From assembly GCA_021108075.1 (NCBI GenBank), contig JAIORP010000198.1, positions 1-35,048 on the forward strand: a DNA stretch of 35,048 bases, written 5' to 3'. The stretch is from Candidatus Omnitrophota bacterium (GTDB taxonomy: Bacteria > Omnitrophota > Gorgyraeia > Zapsychrales > Zapsychraceae). The position numbers and the translations under genes are program-made. The notes beneath the pieces are model-generated. The model saw only the letters and a program-made list of their open reading frames with translations. It ran no database searches and had not been told where the DNA came from. The stretch's first letter is position 1. Each line of letters begins with the position of its first letter. Below, piece by piece: positions 15,516-25,519 of the stretch.

Positions 15516-16067
15516 TTATTTTCTTTGCCTGATCACTTTAGCGGGAATTCCCATCGCAATCGAATACGCGGGAATATCCCTTGTAACCACGGCCCCCGCT
15601 CCGATAATAGAACTCTTGCCAATGGTCACCCCTGGTAAGATCGAAGCGTTGCAGCCAATCCAGACATCATTTTCAATGACAATCTTCGCAAAAGAAGACG
15701 GCTGATGACGGATGGGGATATCAATCCGGTCAAACGTGTGTTGTCGAGAAGTAATCACGACCCCCGGGGCTATCTCACAATGGGCACCGATCTCAATTTC
15801 CCCGTCACCAAACAAAATGCTGTTTGGGCCAATATAGGAATTTTTTTTAATAATAATATTGGCCCTCTCCGGATGTACACGCCTGTCACCGCAATGGATC
15901 AAGACACCAGACCCGATTTTAATATCCTCCGCCAATAATATATTTTCCGGAAACTTAATCCGGCTGCCCGGTTCTATCACACAACCATAACGTTGGCATA
16001 ATTTTGCCCGGCGGTATTGCCAACTCAATGCTGTTTTTAATTGTTGATATAGATTTCTGAGCGACAT
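15516..16067 (-). CDS. Hexapeptide-repeat acyltransferase
   Basis: A 183-residue left-handed beta-helix O-acyltransferase. Imperfect hexapeptide repeats run from about residue 35 to 170 (for example IKIGSGVLI, SYIGPNSILF, VWIGCNASIL, SSIIGAGAVV). The His of SRQHTFD (around residue 110) matches the catalytic histidine of maltose/galactoside-type acetyltransferases. The tail GIPAKVIRQRK is typical of this class. It probably O-acetylates a sugar of the polymer or of a precursor, using acetyl-CoA in the cytoplasm. It follows the second acyltransferase by 70 bases and precedes the ThiF-like gene by 20. Confidence 0.88.
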   Translation of the reverse strand: MSLRNLYQQLKTALSWQYRRAKLCQRYGCVIEPGSRIKFPENILLAEDIKIGSGVLIHCGDRRVHPERANIIIKKNSYIGPNSILFGDGEIEIGAHCEIAPGVVITSRQHTFDRIDIPIRHQPSSFAKIVIENDVWIGCNASILPGVTIGKSSIIGAGAVVTRDIPAYSIAMGIPAKVIRQRK

Positions 16068-16137
16068 CGCTACTCTCTTTCCTCTATAAAATTTTGGACG
16101 TTATGGACGATCGGCTCATCATAAGCATCAAAGAGCA

Positions 16138-16650
16138 CTATTTGCGGTATTTTATGACCTTGGCCGGACATCCTCCAACAACGGTGAAAGCCGGAACATC
16201 CCTGGTGACAACCGCTCCAGCAGCAACAATAGCGTGCCGCCCGATGGCGACCCCTTTCAGGATAATAACACGGGCTCCGATCCAGGCATATTCACCAATG
16301 ACGACATCTTCTGAGACATACCCCTTAAACCCCTCTTCCATCATCTGATGATCACTTGTAATGATCAGCACCTCCGGTCCCATCATGGCATGTTGCTTGA
16401 TATGCACGTTCCCTTCCCCCATAAAGCGGGCGTTTTCTCCGATGCAGGCACAATCTTCAAGGCGAACATTCTTTCCGCTTCCAAAATCAGCCCCGCGCTC
16501 AATAAAAACTGACCTGGGGGCCTGGGGAATAAGCCGGCACCCTAAAAAAGACCGCACCTTTTTCGATATTCGACCGATCGGCCCAAAGTCGTAAGAACGG
16601 GGTAAATGCTTGGCAAACAGGTGATACAGCAAATAGGCCAATACTCTCAT
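16138..16650 (-). CDS. Hexapeptide-repeat acyltransferase (WcaF/WcaB-like)
   Basis: A 170-residue left-handed beta-helix acyltransferase. A short basic N-terminal region (1-45) precedes the hexapeptide repeats ([40 protein letters not shown]). The histidine in [10 protein letters not shown] is the likely catalytic base. It ends [12 protein letters not shown]. It overlaps the Wzy-like gene by four bases (ATGA), so it is translationally coupled to it. It resembles colanic-acid-type acetyltransferases. Together with the neighbouring acyltransferase and the two deacetylases, it indicates a polymer whose acetylation is both added and removed. Acceptor is unknown. Confidence 0.87.
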   Translation of the reverse strand: MRVLAYLLYHLFAKHLPRSYDFGPIGRISKKVRSFLGCRLIPQAPRSVFIERGADFGSGKNVRLEDCACIGENARFMGEGNVHIKQHAMMGPEVLIITSDHQMMEEGFKGYVSEDVVIGEYAWIGARVIILKGVAIGRHAIVAAGAVVTRDVPAFTVVGGCPAKVIKYRK

Positions 16651-17930
16651 TCTGTTTTCCCTTCGATGATGTTGATTTCTTCAATGATCATTTTGTTCCC
16701 AACCAGATTTAATGCGATAATAATATAAAAATAGCCGTAATACGCCCCCGGCAAGAAGAAGCCTGATCCGCATAAACTAATCAGACTCGCCCTTAATAAA
16801 TTTGATTTCGTCAAATCAATCTTTTTATCTGCAGGCAATCTAAAATTCCGGTGACGGACATACGCATTTGCGATGAAACAATTCCAGATAACCAGCAAAA
16901 AAAGACCGAGCCCTGTGAACCCTGTCTCGCTTAAAAGCTGCAAAAAAACATTGTGGATATTCATCTCAAAATCCGCGTACTGTTTTAATTCATCCGGCGC
17001 GTATATATAATAATAATTACCAAAATTACCCGCACCGACACCTACAACAGGATGCTCCATGGCCATATTAATGCCCGCTTTCCAGGTCGCGATCCGTGTC
17101 ATGGCAGACGGATCTTCTTCGTAATCACTAATGGAGTGCATGCGATTGCGGTATTTCTGACCGATACGCGGCAAGAAGGCGACAAGAATGATCAAGCCTA
17201 TCGTAATTAAACGGGCCTTTTTCTTCGATTGAAGAAAAATGAAAAAAAGCGCCAAAAGCAAGGCCAATAACCCGCCCCTGGAATACGTCAGCACAACACC
17301 ACCGCAAAACGCGGCGATCACAGCGGCAAAAAATAACTTCACGACGATATTGACCTTCTCTTCAAAGAAAATAACGGCTAACGGCAGGACCGCGACAATG
17401 GATTGAGCAAAAAAATTCCGGTCAACATATTGATAATGAGGAATCGCTATTTCATACCAGGTTGTTTTATAACGGTGATACGCGAATAGGACCAGGAAGG
17501 TCATAATGCCGATCAATAACAAATTAATATGCTTCAAGTCCTCTTTTGTTTTAACAATATTGATGATCAAAAAAAACAAGATCAAATTTTTGACATACTC
17601 CATGAACATATGTTGCGTTGCCGCCGGTTCAAACGCATTACGCTTGGAGAGAAAAATGATAGCGGACAGGAAAAGAAGGGCTAAGAAACCAAAGGGCAAA
17701 TAAACCTTCTCACTCTTCACTAATGTATGAATTATCCAGGATAATAATGTCAGCCAGCCAAATATGAGCGGCATGTGCCAACTGAAATATATTTGGGGCA
17801 CATGTTCAAATAAATAACCATCTCTTAAAAGCATCAGCCCAAGTAAAAAAAACAAACCATACTTAGGTTTTTTGAAATTCATTAAAATAACAGTCATTGT
17901 GATGATTAAAAATAAGCTGATTCTGATCAT
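16647..17930 (-). CDS. O-antigen ligase/polymerase-like membrane protein (Wzy_C)
   Basis: A 427-residue protein with about ten to twelve membrane helices. The large periplasmic loop characteristic of Wzy/WaaL proteins carries R-x5-W-K-A-G-I ([10 protein letters not shown]), [13 protein letters not shown] and [15 protein letters not shown], the last containing the conserved His. [11 protein letters not shown] and VDRNFFAQS are also family blocks and recall the exosortase-associated putative O-glycosylation ligase subgroup. It either polymerises repeat units or transfers the finished glycan to an acceptor. No other Wzy candidate is present, so polymerisation is a likely job here. It overlaps both neighbours by four bases. 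Confidence 0.88.
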   Translation of the reverse strand: MIRISLFLIITMTVILMNFKKPKYGLFFLLGLMLLRDGYLFEHVPQIYFSWHMPLIFGWLTLLSWIIHTLVKSEKVYLPFGFLALLFLSAIIFLSKRNAFEPAATQHMFMEYVKNLILFFLIINIVKTKEDLKHINLLLIGIMTFLVLFAYHRYKTTWYEIAIPHYQYVDRNFFAQSIVAVLPLAVIFFEEKVNIVVKLFFAAVIAAFCGGVVLTYSRGGLLALLLALFFIFLQSKKKARLITIGLIILVAFLPRIGQKYRNRMHSISDYEEDPSAMTRIATWKAGINMAMEHPVVGVGAGNFGNYYYIYAPDELKQYADFEMNIHNVFLQLLSETGFTGLGLFLLVIWNCFIANAYVRHRNFRLPADKKIDLTKSNLLRASLISLCGSGFFLPGAYYGYFYIIIALNLVGNKMIIEEINIIEGKTE

Positions 17931-18832
17931 TGTTTATCCCTCATTGTTTTTGCCCACATAAATGACAATAATCCCCATATCATTGCTTTAACATGCAAAG
18001 GATCATATTTTAATGCCTGTCCAAACGCCCAACACGCTGAGGCATAATCCTTAACATACAGCAGCGAATGCCCCTGACGATACATTAACGTTTTCATTCT
18101 CACCTTCCAAAAATATTTTGCATCGCCGTCATATAAATCTAAATTCTTTTTTATAACCTGTATCAAGGCTAAATACGTTTCTTTGATATTTGAACGGTTG
18201 TAACCGGATGTTTGAACACGATAAAGTGTTACGGGTAAACTAACAAACCCGAATTCATATTTATGGGCCAGACGCAGCCAAAGGTCGTAATCTTCGCTTC
18301 TTAACAGTTCCGGGGACTCATCAAAGCCGCCGACCTCCAGTAAACATTTTCGCCGCACCATGACACTGGAGGTGCAAATACAGTTATCCCAGATCAACTC
18401 ATCAAATAGTTGTCCTTCCGGAACAATCCGATGCGCGGATGGGATTTCCTGGCCATCCGGATGAATACGTTTTCTATTCGTGTGGACCAGTTGAAATTCC
18501 GGATGGGAATGAAACCGCTGTAGCTGCAACTCCAATTTTTCTTTTGCCCAAAGATCATCACTGTCCAAAAAAGCGATATATTCACCGTCCGCTGACTGTA
18601 TTCCCGAGTTTCGGGCAACAGAAGGGCCTTGATTCTTTTGTGAGATGAGCCTTATTATTGATGAATGTTTTCTCACAAACTCAGAGGCAATGTCTCTGGT
18701 CCTGTCCGTTGACCCATCATCAACGATAATCAGTTCATAATCATGACACGTTTGAGCCAACACAGATGCAATCGTCTCTTCGATATAATCCTGGGCGTTA
18801 TAAGCCGGCATCACGATGCTTACTTTTGACAT
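17927..18832 (-). CDS. Family 2 glycosyltransferase
   Basis: A 301-residue cytoplasmic GT2. VSIVMPAYNAQDYIEETIAS opens the GT-A fold; IVDDGSTDRT is the nucleotide-binding motif; AFLDSDDLW supplies D-x-D; RSEDYDLWLRL is the acceptor-side ED block. The C-terminal 90 residues are helical, with a short tetratricopeptide-like stretch (YASACWAFGQALKYDP). The ATG at 18832 is chosen because GGAG lies nine bases before it; the ATG at 18841 has GGAG directly adjoining it. It overlaps the preceding GT2 gene by 13 bases and the Wzy-like gene by four. It is a close relative of that preceding gene, suggesting an old duplication. Confidence 0.92.
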   Translation of the reverse strand: MSKVSIVMPAYNAQDYIEETIASVLAQTCHDYELIIVDDGSTDRTRDIASEFVRKHSSIIRLISQKNQGPSVARNSGIQSADGEYIAFLDSDDLWAKEKLELQLQRFHSHPEFQLVHTNRKRIHPDGQEIPSAHRIVPEGQLFDELIWDNCICTSSVMVRRKCLLEVGGFDESPELLRSEDYDLWLRLAHKYEFGFVSLPVTLYRVQTSGYNRSNIKETYLALIQVIKKNLDLYDGDAKYFWKVRMKTLMYRQGHSLLYVKDYASACWAFGQALKYDPLHVKAMIWGLLSFMWAKTMRDKQ

Positions 18833-19779
18833 GCTTTCCATCTCCGTAACAGTCGAATCAAACCTAGGGGTAAGAAAGAAAATGACGTATAATAACCCGC
18901 TTTGCTCCTCAGGGGGCTGTTCCGGTCAATCTTTGCAAATTCTTTTCGTGCTTCCCGGGGCATTTCTTGTTCCCAAAAATAATAGCCTAATTCATAATAA
19001 TATTGTTGCAGGCGTTCGTGTACTATTTGTTTATTTTTTTTGCTGTGTCGGGGATACTGCATAAGCTCTTCGAACAGAGACAGCCCGCTTTGAATGTACA
19101 ATAATCTATCCTGCGTAATATTCATTTCAGTTCTGCGACGGGTCACTAAAGGTTCGTCCACAAAACCAATCCGGTATTTTTTCGCGATCGATAGCCACAT
19201 CTTATAGTCTTCACAGATCATAAGCTCTTCATCAAATAATTGGCACTCCAACAATACCTCTTTTTTAACAAGCACCGTTGGGGTAAAAATAAAATTTTCT
19301 TTTAATAAATTTTCATATATATTCCCACGTTCAAAATATTTATAAGGAACCTCATGCAAATATGACCGATAGACTTCCTCCCCATTTTCAACATGCGTCA
19401 TATCACAATAAACCATGACATAAGAAGACTGCCCGATCAACGCCATTTGACGTTCTAATTTCTGTGGATACCATAAATCATCGCTGTCCAGAAAAGCGAT
19501 ATAATTCCCCCGCGCATGCTGGATACCTGTGTTGCGAGCGGCCGCAGGGCCTTTATTATCCTGATAGATATAATGAATTTCAGTCTGAGGATTAAAAAAG
19601 CCACGCTTATGCTTATCTTGAAATTCTTCAATTTCTTTCTTTGTCCGATCCGTGGAACCGTCATCCACGACAATAACCTCAAAAACAGCGTAGGTTTGTT
19701 CCAGGACCGAGACCAAAGCGTCGCCGATATATTCCTGGGCATTGTATGCAGGAATCACAACTGAAATCTTATTATCCAT
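18820..19779 (-). CDS. Family 2 glycosyltransferase
   Basis: A 319-residue GT2 with ISVVIPAYNAQEYIGDALVS, VVDDGSTDRTKKEI, AFLDSDDLW and MICEDYKMWLSI, the same set of motifs as its downstream neighbour. The C-terminal region is helical and ends near the short hydrophobic stretch FSFLPLGLIRLL. An upstream in-frame start at 19830 would add 17 residues without homology. The ATG at 19779 has GGAG about nine bases upstream and places the beta-strand at the expected position. It overlaps the GT4 gene before it by eight bases. Donor and acceptor are not predictable. Confidence 0.92.
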   Translation of the reverse strand: MDNKISVVIPAYNAQEYIGDALVSVLEQTYAVFEVIVVDDGSTDRTKKEIEEFQDKHKRGFFNPQTEIHYIYQDNKGPAAARNTGIQHARGNYIAFLDSDDLWYPQKLERQMALIGQSSYVMVYCDMTHVENGEEVYRSYLHEVPYKYFERGNIYENLLKENFIFTPTVLVKKEVLLECQLFDEELMICEDYKMWLSIAKKYRIGFVDEPLVTRRRTEMNITQDRLLYIQSGLSLFEELMQYPRHSKKNKQIVHERLQQYYYELGYYFWEQEMPREARKEFAKIDRNSPLRSKAGYYTSFSFLPLGLIRLLRRWKACQK

Positions 19780-20929
19780 AATACCCGTCTCCGTTGACAA
19801 TCTGATTAATGACCTCAAAATGGCGCTCAAATGAATAAGCCTTTACCGTCCGCAAACAATGATCGACATACTGCGCCCGGGGCAAAGCGGCCACAGCTTG
19901 AACCTGTCGCGCCACAGCCTGTGGGGTAGCCTGAACAAAAAAACCATTAACCTTGTCCTGAATAATTTCTGTCGAGGCGGTTAAAACCTGATCTTCATCC
20001 GGAATCAACACGACCGGCGGTTTCCCATAAGCCATGGCCTCTAATAACACCTGGCCAAAATTCTCATAGTAGGACAGATGCAAGAAGACCTCACACTTTT
20101 GATAAAAAACAGCAACATCACTTCGCTGACCCATCAACTGAACACGGTCAGACAAACCTAAATCCCCGGCCATCTGTGTTAAGGTATCTTTTTCCGGTCC
20201 ATGACCGATAATCCATAACGTGTAATCCGGCAAATGCGTCAGCGCTTGAATGGCGAGTTGAAAATTCTTTGATCGCGTTAAACGCCCGACCATTAACAAT
20301 GATTTACGTTGAATGTCAAAAATTTCTATTTTTCTGTTCTTATCATCAAACCCGATCGGAATCACCTCTATTTTATCTTTATCAATCCCGTGATGCCGGT
20401 GGATCCTATCTTTAAAGGCCTGGCTAAAAACAAAAACCTTTGAAGACGCCTCAAATGACTGTTTTTCTAATCTGACTTTGATGATCCGTTGCCATTTCCG
20501 CGATAAACGGTACAAGAAACCACCTGTCAGGGCATAATCAAAATGCAAATCAAGTTTCAACAATGACCCGGGCATAAAATAAACAGGAAAACCGGATCGC
20601 GCGCCGGCTAAGACCGCGTCAAAATCCCGCGTCAGAATGATATCCGGCTTGATCGCGGCAATCGTCTGGTGCAATGCTTTTCTCAGGACCCGGATATGCA
20701 ACCACGGATTAATAAAACGGAAAAAATGATGGATCGGTTGATATTGGCACGTATAATTCTTGCGATTAATCCCTGAAGACGGTGATGCGTCCAGTTGACA
20801 GTTCTGGGGACATAAAACAATGCATTCAAAATCCGCCTTTTTGAAATAACGGACGAAGTTATCAATATAGCGCTCTATCCCGCCCCAATGCTTGAAATCA
20901 CGTGTCGTAATAAAAAGTACTTTTTTCAT
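19772..20929 (-). CDS. Family 4 glycosyltransferase
   Basis: A 385-residue GT-B enzyme. The N-terminal domain starts KKVLFITTRDFKHWGGIERY with the usual glycine-rich turn. The C-terminal domain has VIPIGFDDKN, SLLMVGRLTRSKNF and WIIGHGPEKDTL, and ends with the nucleotide-sugar region YYENFGQVLLEAMAYGKPPV, whose E-x7-E glutamates are both present. It lies between the GT4 at 20983 (53 bases) and the GT2 it overlaps by eight bases. The ATG is preceded by AGGGGG at a rather long spacing of about 14 bases, so translation may be modest. Retaining chemistry is expected from the family. Confidence 0.92.
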   Translation of the reverse strand: MKKVLFITTRDFKHWGGIERYIDNFVRYFKKADFECIVLCPQNCQLDASPSSGINRKNYTCQYQPIHHFFRFINPWLHIRVLRKALHQTIAAIKPDIILTRDFDAVLAGARSGFPVYFMPGSLLKLDLHFDYALTGGFLYRLSRKWQRIIKVRLEKQSFEASSKVFVFSQAFKDRIHRHHGIDKDKIEVIPIGFDDKNRKIEIFDIQRKSLLMVGRLTRSKNFQLAIQALTHLPDYTLWIIGHGPEKDTLTQMAGDLGLSDRVQLMGQRSDVAVFYQKCEVFLHLSYYENFGQVLLEAMAYGKPPVVLIPDEDQVLTASTEIIQDKVNGFFVQATPQAVARQVQAVAALPRAQYVDHCLRTVKAYSFERHFEVINQIVNGDGYYG

Positions 20930-20982
20930 AATAATGAAAAAGCCCCCTCTTCTGCATGCTCAGCATGGGATAAAAGATGCCT

Positions 20983-22290
20983 TTAAATCAACCCTTCCTT
21001 TATGAGAATATTCTTAAAACATTTATTAAAATTTTCAAATGAATAAACTTCGGCAACATGCGCCTGGGCAGCTTCTCCTTTTTCACGCCTTTGTTTTGAA
21101 TCTGATACAAATAATTTTATCTGCTCGGAGAACTTATTGATCGATTCCTCGTCTGTTCCTTCGCCTAAAACTTCACCGGTGAAATATCCGAACCGCGACA
21201 CCAATCCATCAGGATCATGACAGGAAATGATCGGTTTGGCGTACGCGAACGCTTCCTGAAAACTCACAGGCAGGCCTTCATGAATACTTGTATTGATCAA
21301 TCCCCAGCATTGTTTAAGGACTTGATGTTTTTTATCACCGCCGACCAATCCCAGGAACAATATATTATCCTGATGCCGGGCTCCATCGATAAGGGACTGC
21401 ATCATATCCGGCCGATGCGTCGCACCAGCGATATAAAAATCAACTTGCGGAAATTTCTTCGCCAATTCAAAAACGACCCAGGGTCTTTTGACCGGATCAA
21501 TCCGCCCCATGAACAACAATGACGGTTTTTGTGATAAGGCTTCAATCCTGTCTTCGGGTAATACCATCGGGTTATAGAGCGGATAGGGATCCAGTTCGGG
21601 CATGGCATAGGTCGATTTAGCTCGTTGTGTCAGGAATTCCCCGTTTGAGGCAAAAATGATTTTTCTTGAAAATTTTTCTCCTAATTGAAGAATATCCTTA
21701 ATAGCCCGGGCCTTTTCTTCAGCCAGAGGAGTAAGATCATCCATTTCGCGTTGCTTCTTAACCATGTCAACCGTCGCTATCTTCGCCCATTCTTCTTTAT
21801 CCCGAGGGTCATGAATCCAGATTAACAACGGAATATGCGGCGCAAGGAATAACGGGTACTGGTACGATCGATAACAATCAATCGTGATAAACAATTTCAA
21901 ATCCATCGCCCTGATCGTTTTGACGTACTCCCTCGTGTCACCAAAAGAATACTTGCTCTTCGGCGGCCGCAACAGAACATCCGTGTCATGATACTGTTTA
22001 ATGGCCGTGTACACCGACGTCTTCGGTAAACCTTCGGCCATAACGACCTTGAACTGATAATCCGCATTGTTTTTCACATAATAGTCGGAAATATTTTTGA
22101 CGGTTTTGCCGTACCCGCCGAATCCTCGCAAATCCATGTGAAAAAATTCTTCAGTGATAAAGCCCATCTTCAACGTGTCTGTTTTATGTTTCAGCGCCGC
22201 TTTTCCTTGTTTATAGGCCATACGAACAATCATCTGGTACGTTTTTTCTTGAAGAAAATTTTTTGATTTCTTAAAATAATTCAAACCCAT
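20983..22290 (-). CDS. GT4-like glycosyltransferase
   Basis: A 435-residue GT-B protein with a long basic N-terminal extension (1-40) that could sit on the membrane surface. The N-terminal fold includes LRGFGGYGKTVKNIS and WIHDPRDKEEW. The C-terminal fold has LLFMGRIDPVKRPWVV, FYIAGATHRPDM and NTSIHEGLPVSFQEAFAY, the last holding the E-x7-E pair. A strong ribosome site (AAAGGGAGAGG) precedes the ATG. The stretch directly upstream (22304-22773) is a decayed duplicate of this gene, so it is the surviving member of a tandem pair. Confidence 0.88.
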   Translation of the reverse strand: MGLNYFKKSKNFLQEKTYQMIVRMAYKQGKAALKHKTDTLKMGFITEEFFHMDLRGFGGYGKTVKNISDYYVKNNADYQFKVVMAEGLPKTSVYTAIKQYHDTDVLLRPPKSKYSFGDTREYVKTIRAMDLKLFITIDCYRSYQYPLFLAPHIPLLIWIHDPRDKEEWAKIATVDMVKKQREMDDLTPLAEEKARAIKDILQLGEKFSRKIIFASNGEFLTQRAKSTYAMPELDPYPLYNPMVLPEDRIEALSQKPSLLFMGRIDPVKRPWVVFELAKKFPQVDFYIAGATHRPDMMQSLIDGARHQDNILFLGLVGGDKKHQVLKQCWGLINTSIHEGLPVSFQEAFAYAKPIISCHDPDGLVSRFGYFTGEVLGEGTDEESINKFSEQIKLFVSDSKQRREKGEAAQAHVAEVYSFENFNKCFKNILIKEGLI

Positions 22291-22303
22291 GATCCTCTCC
22301 CTT

Positions 22304-22773
22304 TTATAGAATCCCCTCTTTGTCTAAAATGAATTTCAAACATTGATGAAAACTCGCATAAGAATGTGTTTTTTCCACATATTCCTGCGCCGCTTTTCCT
22401 TTCTGAAACCGGAGTTTATCGTCTCTTAAGAAAAGGTCCCTCTGCTCAAAAAACCTGTTCAGCGACCCATCGTCCTTGCCGACACTTAATAATACCAAAT
22501 CAAGGTCGGCGTCTACGGATTTAGAAACAACGTGTCCTTCTAACTCTCATAATAATCGATCGAAATAAACAAACGGATGTCCATCCTCACACTCAAACAG
22601 ACATATTGCCAGGCCCGACGAAAATTTAAAAAACTTGTTGGCGACCGCGATAAGACATCCGTATTATGACATTGTTTAACCGCCACTTCTTTTGAAATCG
22701 CGGGAAAAGCTTCCGACAAAAACTTTAATCCGTAACAGGTCCTCTTCTTGCGCGGAACAGGCAGAGGCACCAC
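22304..22773 (-). pseudogene. Decayed tandem copy of the adjacent GT4-like gene
   Basis: Two separate minus-strand frames match the gene at 20983-22290. The first (about 22749-22543) reads VKQCHNTDVL and MDIRLFISIDYYES, matching IKQYHDTDVL and MDLKLFITIDCYRS (residues 74-142 there). The second (about 22520-22304) reads GKDDGSLNRFFEQRDLFLRD and CLKFILDKEGIL, matching GTDEESINKFSEQIKLFVSD and CFKNILIKEGLI at its C-terminus. About 230 residues between the two, and the N-terminus, are missing, and the halves are in different frames. The 5' side ends against the flippase gene. It cannot make an active enzyme. Confidence 0.85.
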
Positions 22774-22830
22774 TGTCCGGATACACGCATCAGCAAATGC
22801 AGAAAAATAAATTTGAATTCAATGACGGCG

Positions 22831-24336
22831 TTATGATACAAAAATATCATCAGGGTTCTTATCGATTCTTTTAAACTTCTTTAAGACGCGCTGAAACCGG
22901 TTCATTAATATTGCTTTCAACTCCTTATAAAGATCTTTACTCAAAAAACGAATACACGTAATATAGACGGTCGCTCCAATAATGATACACGTTACTAACA
23001 GGATAATTTGGTTATCCCAACGATCCAAATAATATATCCGGTACAAAACAAGGACAAAGGTCATGAATAAACAATTGCGCAGCGGCGGATACAGAGCGGA
23101 AAACAATTCACTTGTTTTATATTTTAACAAAGGCTTCATCGCGCCGAAAAACAAGAACAGCATAATAAAATGGTTAATCACGATCGCCGCGACAACACCA
23201 TTGAGTTTCCAGCGCATACAAAAAAACAATAAAGGCAAAAAGATACAAACAATTAAGATATCCAGTTTCAATTCAATGTCAGGCCGGCCCTTGCTGCAGA
23301 ATATGGAACCGACAGTTGACGTCAACGACCCAATCATGCCCATCACAGTTAACGCGCGCATAATCCCAACGATAGGTATCCATTTCTGGCCCAGGACGAC
23401 TTCGACAAATTCCGGAGCAATGCAGGCTAGCCCGACCAGCAAAGGGAACGTCAACATCGCGATCGTCCTTAACACTTTAAAATAAGCGAGTTTAAAACGC
23501 TGATCGTCATTCTGCATCCTTGAAAAAACCGGAAACATAACCTGTGAAATAACTTGTGTCAAACGACGGCTTGGAATGGCAATCAAATGTGTTGTCATGG
23601 AATAAAGACCAACGGAATACGAGTCAATCGCCCGTCCGATCACGGCTAAAGTAATACTTCCGTTGGCATAGCCGACAATGTTTGTCAACATAACATTCCA
23701 GCCGAAATGAAAAAGCTGCTTGAACTTCTCAAACTGAAAGATAAACTTAGGACGCCATTGCGATAGATACCAAGCCAATGAAACAGCCGTCACAATATTT
23801 GCGATACGGCCATAAACAAGACTCCACACCCCCTTACCGCTAAAAGCCAGCGAGACCGAAACAATGCCGCCGGCAACCACAGCCGACATTTCAATCATGG
23901 CTAATTTCCGGAATTGTAATTTCTTGCTAAAAACAGCATTGTGAACAATCCGAAAAGCCCCCAAAAGAAAAATCAAAGACAACACCTGCATAACCGGCCG
24001 CAACAAATCATTGCTAAAGAAGCGCGCGGCAGGCCATGAGCACAAAAAAATGAGGATGGTCAATAATCCTCCGACCATCAAATTAATCCAAAAAGAGGTC
24101 GAGAGATGGCCTTCATCCACATCTTTCTTTTGGATGATCGCGGCAGAAATCCCGATATGGTTGACATGGTTGGCGATCAACAAAAAAATATTTGCAAGAC
24201 CAATGATCCCGAATTCATTTGGCGATAACAAACGCGCCAGAATAAAGGTTGTCACAAATTGCACACCTTGTGTTCCAAACCGGGAAAAAGCGGTCCACGT
24301 CAAGCCCGAAATAAAATTATCTCTTAAATCTTTCAT
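22831..24336 (-). CDS. Wzx-type flippase (MOP superfamily, WzxC-like)
   Basis: A 501-residue polytopic protein with about twelve to fourteen membrane helices. The N-terminal block FISGLTWTAFSRFGTQGVQF and LARLLSPNEFGIIGLANIF is typical of the polysaccharide-synthesis branch of the MOP exporters, as is SMTTHLIAIPSRRLTQVISQ with VMFPVFSRMQND. It should move the lipid-linked repeat unit to the outer face of the inner membrane. It starts three bases after the upstream GT4, with AGGA about seven bases before the ATG. Its 3' end directly adjoins the decayed glycosyltransferase copy. The last 40 residues are highly charged and cytoplasmic. Confidence 0.92.
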   Translation of the reverse strand: MKDLRDNFISGLTWTAFSRFGTQGVQFVTTFILARLLSPNEFGIIGLANIFLLIANHVNHIGISAAIIQKKDVDEGHLSTSFWINLMVGGLLTILIFLCSWPAARFFSNDLLRPVMQVLSLIFLLGAFRIVHNAVFSKKLQFRKLAMIEMSAVVAGGIVSVSLAFSGKGVWSLVYGRIANIVTAVSLAWYLSQWRPKFIFQFEKFKQLFHFGWNVMLTNIVGYANGSITLAVIGRAIDSYSVGLYSMTTHLIAIPSRRLTQVISQVMFPVFSRMQNDDQRFKLAYFKVLRTIAMLTFPLLVGLACIAPEFVEVVLGQKWIPIVGIMRALTVMGMIGSLTSTVGSIFCSKGRPDIELKLDILIVCIFLPLLFFCMRWKLNGVVAAIVINHFIMLFLFFGAMKPLLKYKTSELFSALYPPLRNCLFMTFVLVLYRIYYLDRWDNQIILLVTCIIIGATVYITCIRFLSKDLYKELKAILMNRFQRVLKKFKRIDKNPDDIFVS

Positions 24337-24339
24337 ATT

Positions 24340-25512
24340 CTATCCTACCCAAATGTCAATCAATCCACGGACTTGTTTTTGTAACTGAAATTGTTCCTCA
24401 ACCCGCCGGCGACCGTTCTTGTTATATTCGCCTAACACATCTTCTCGGTGCCATAATTCCAATATCTTTTCAGCTAAATGTCCGGCTGACTCAGCCGGCA
24501 CCAAAGCTCCGGTCTGACCGTCTTCAATCATCTCCGGAACCCCCCGGACATTTGTTGCTATGGTTGGTATCCCGCAGGCCAGAGATTCTTTCACAACCGT
24601 GGGTAGCCCCTCTGAAACGCTGGATAAGACAAACATGCGCGCCTGCTGATAATACTCTAAGACGTCTGTCCGCGCTTTCGCCCCTTCGAGAAAACAGATA
24701 TTTTCTAACCCGAGGTCTCGGATCAGGGCCGAAAGGATTTCTTCTTCTTTTCCGCTCCCGATAATCCGGCACTCAAAATCCAACCCTTGATCTTTTAATA
24801 TTTTGCAGGCCTGAATAAGGTACTGATGGCCTTTGACCGTTTCCAGGCGTCCGACATTGATTAAAAGCTTCGAATCCACTCTAAAGGGCTGGTATTCAAA
24901 TTTATCCAGGTCAATACCGATGTAATTTGTCTGCAACTTAGAGGCCGGCAACTTTTCCGCGTCTAATAAAAATTTTCTGTTGAAATTAGATATGGTTATA
25001 TGTTTCTTAGCCAATCGTGTTTTTAATGTCATGTCTTTGGCCCGGGCATAAAACACGTCATATCCATGCGTCGTGAAAGTAAACGGCACATCATTTAACA
25101 TGTGAATCCACATCGCATAAGATGTTGCAATGTTTGCAAAATGAGCGTGGATATGATCAATCTTCCACTTTTTGACCAACGCGCACAAACAACACACTTC
25201 TATCAAGCGATTGCGCGTATCGCGCACATATTTTTCAACTCCGTACAAATATTTTATGAACTTTAATAGACGCCAGGGATGCCGGAAAAAGAAAAACAAT
25301 GTCGCCAAATATTTTTGTTTCAGGCCTAAGTCTTTGATGTATGTCGTATCGTCGAGCAAATCAATGGCGTCAGCATGCGATTCCTTATCTTTGGAATAGG
25401 AGCAGGAAACAATTTTAACTGGAATATTCTGTTTTTTGACTTCCAGCATTTCATCCAGAATAAAGGTTTCACTGATTTCGGGAAATATCTCTATTAAGTA
25501 TAATACACGCAT
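24340..25512 (-). CDS. Family 4 glycosyltransferase, first gene of the second block
   Basis: A 390-residue GT4: MRVLYLIEIFPEISETFI at the start, HIHAHFANIATSYA, TFTTHGYDVF, IGIDLDKFEY, INVGRLETVKGHQYL, CRIIGSGKEEE and SEGLPTVVKESLACGIP with both E-x7-E glutamates. The pattern recalls colanic-acid WcaL/AmsK-type transferases. The ATG at 25512 gives the standard family start; an in-frame TTG at 25548 would add 12 residues but overlaps the terminator T-run. No Shine-Dalgarno is seen, and a sigma-70-like promoter ends only seven bases before the ATG, so the message may be leaderless. The Wzx gene follows after three bases. Confidence 0.92.
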   Translation of the reverse strand: MRVLYLIEIFPEISETFILDEMLEVKKQNIPVKIVSCSYSKDKESHADAIDLLDDTTYIKDLGLKQKYLATLFFFFRHPWRLLKFIKYLYGVEKYVRDTRNRLIEVCCLCALVKKWKIDHIHAHFANIATSYAMWIHMLNDVPFTFTTHGYDVFYARAKDMTLKTRLAKKHITISNFNRKFLLDAEKLPASKLQTNYIGIDLDKFEYQPFRVDSKLLINVGRLETVKGHQYLIQACKILKDQGLDFECRIIGSGKEEEILSALIRDLGLENICFLEGAKARTDVLEYYQQARMFVLSSVSEGLPTVVKESLACGIPTIATNVRGVPEMIEDGQTGALVPAESAGHLAEKILELWHREDVLGEYNKNGRRRVEEQFQLQKQVRGLIDIWVG

Positions 25513-25519
25513 AAATTTA

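Noticed and set aside
16000..16016. TGGCATAATTTTGC as a second sigma-54 site
   Set aside because: The spacing between GG and GC is one base too short and it lies inside an acyltransferase gene.
20740..20765. TGGCACG followed by CTTGC as a sigma-54 site
   Set aside because: The gap is far too long for the -24/-12 spacing and it is inside a coding region.
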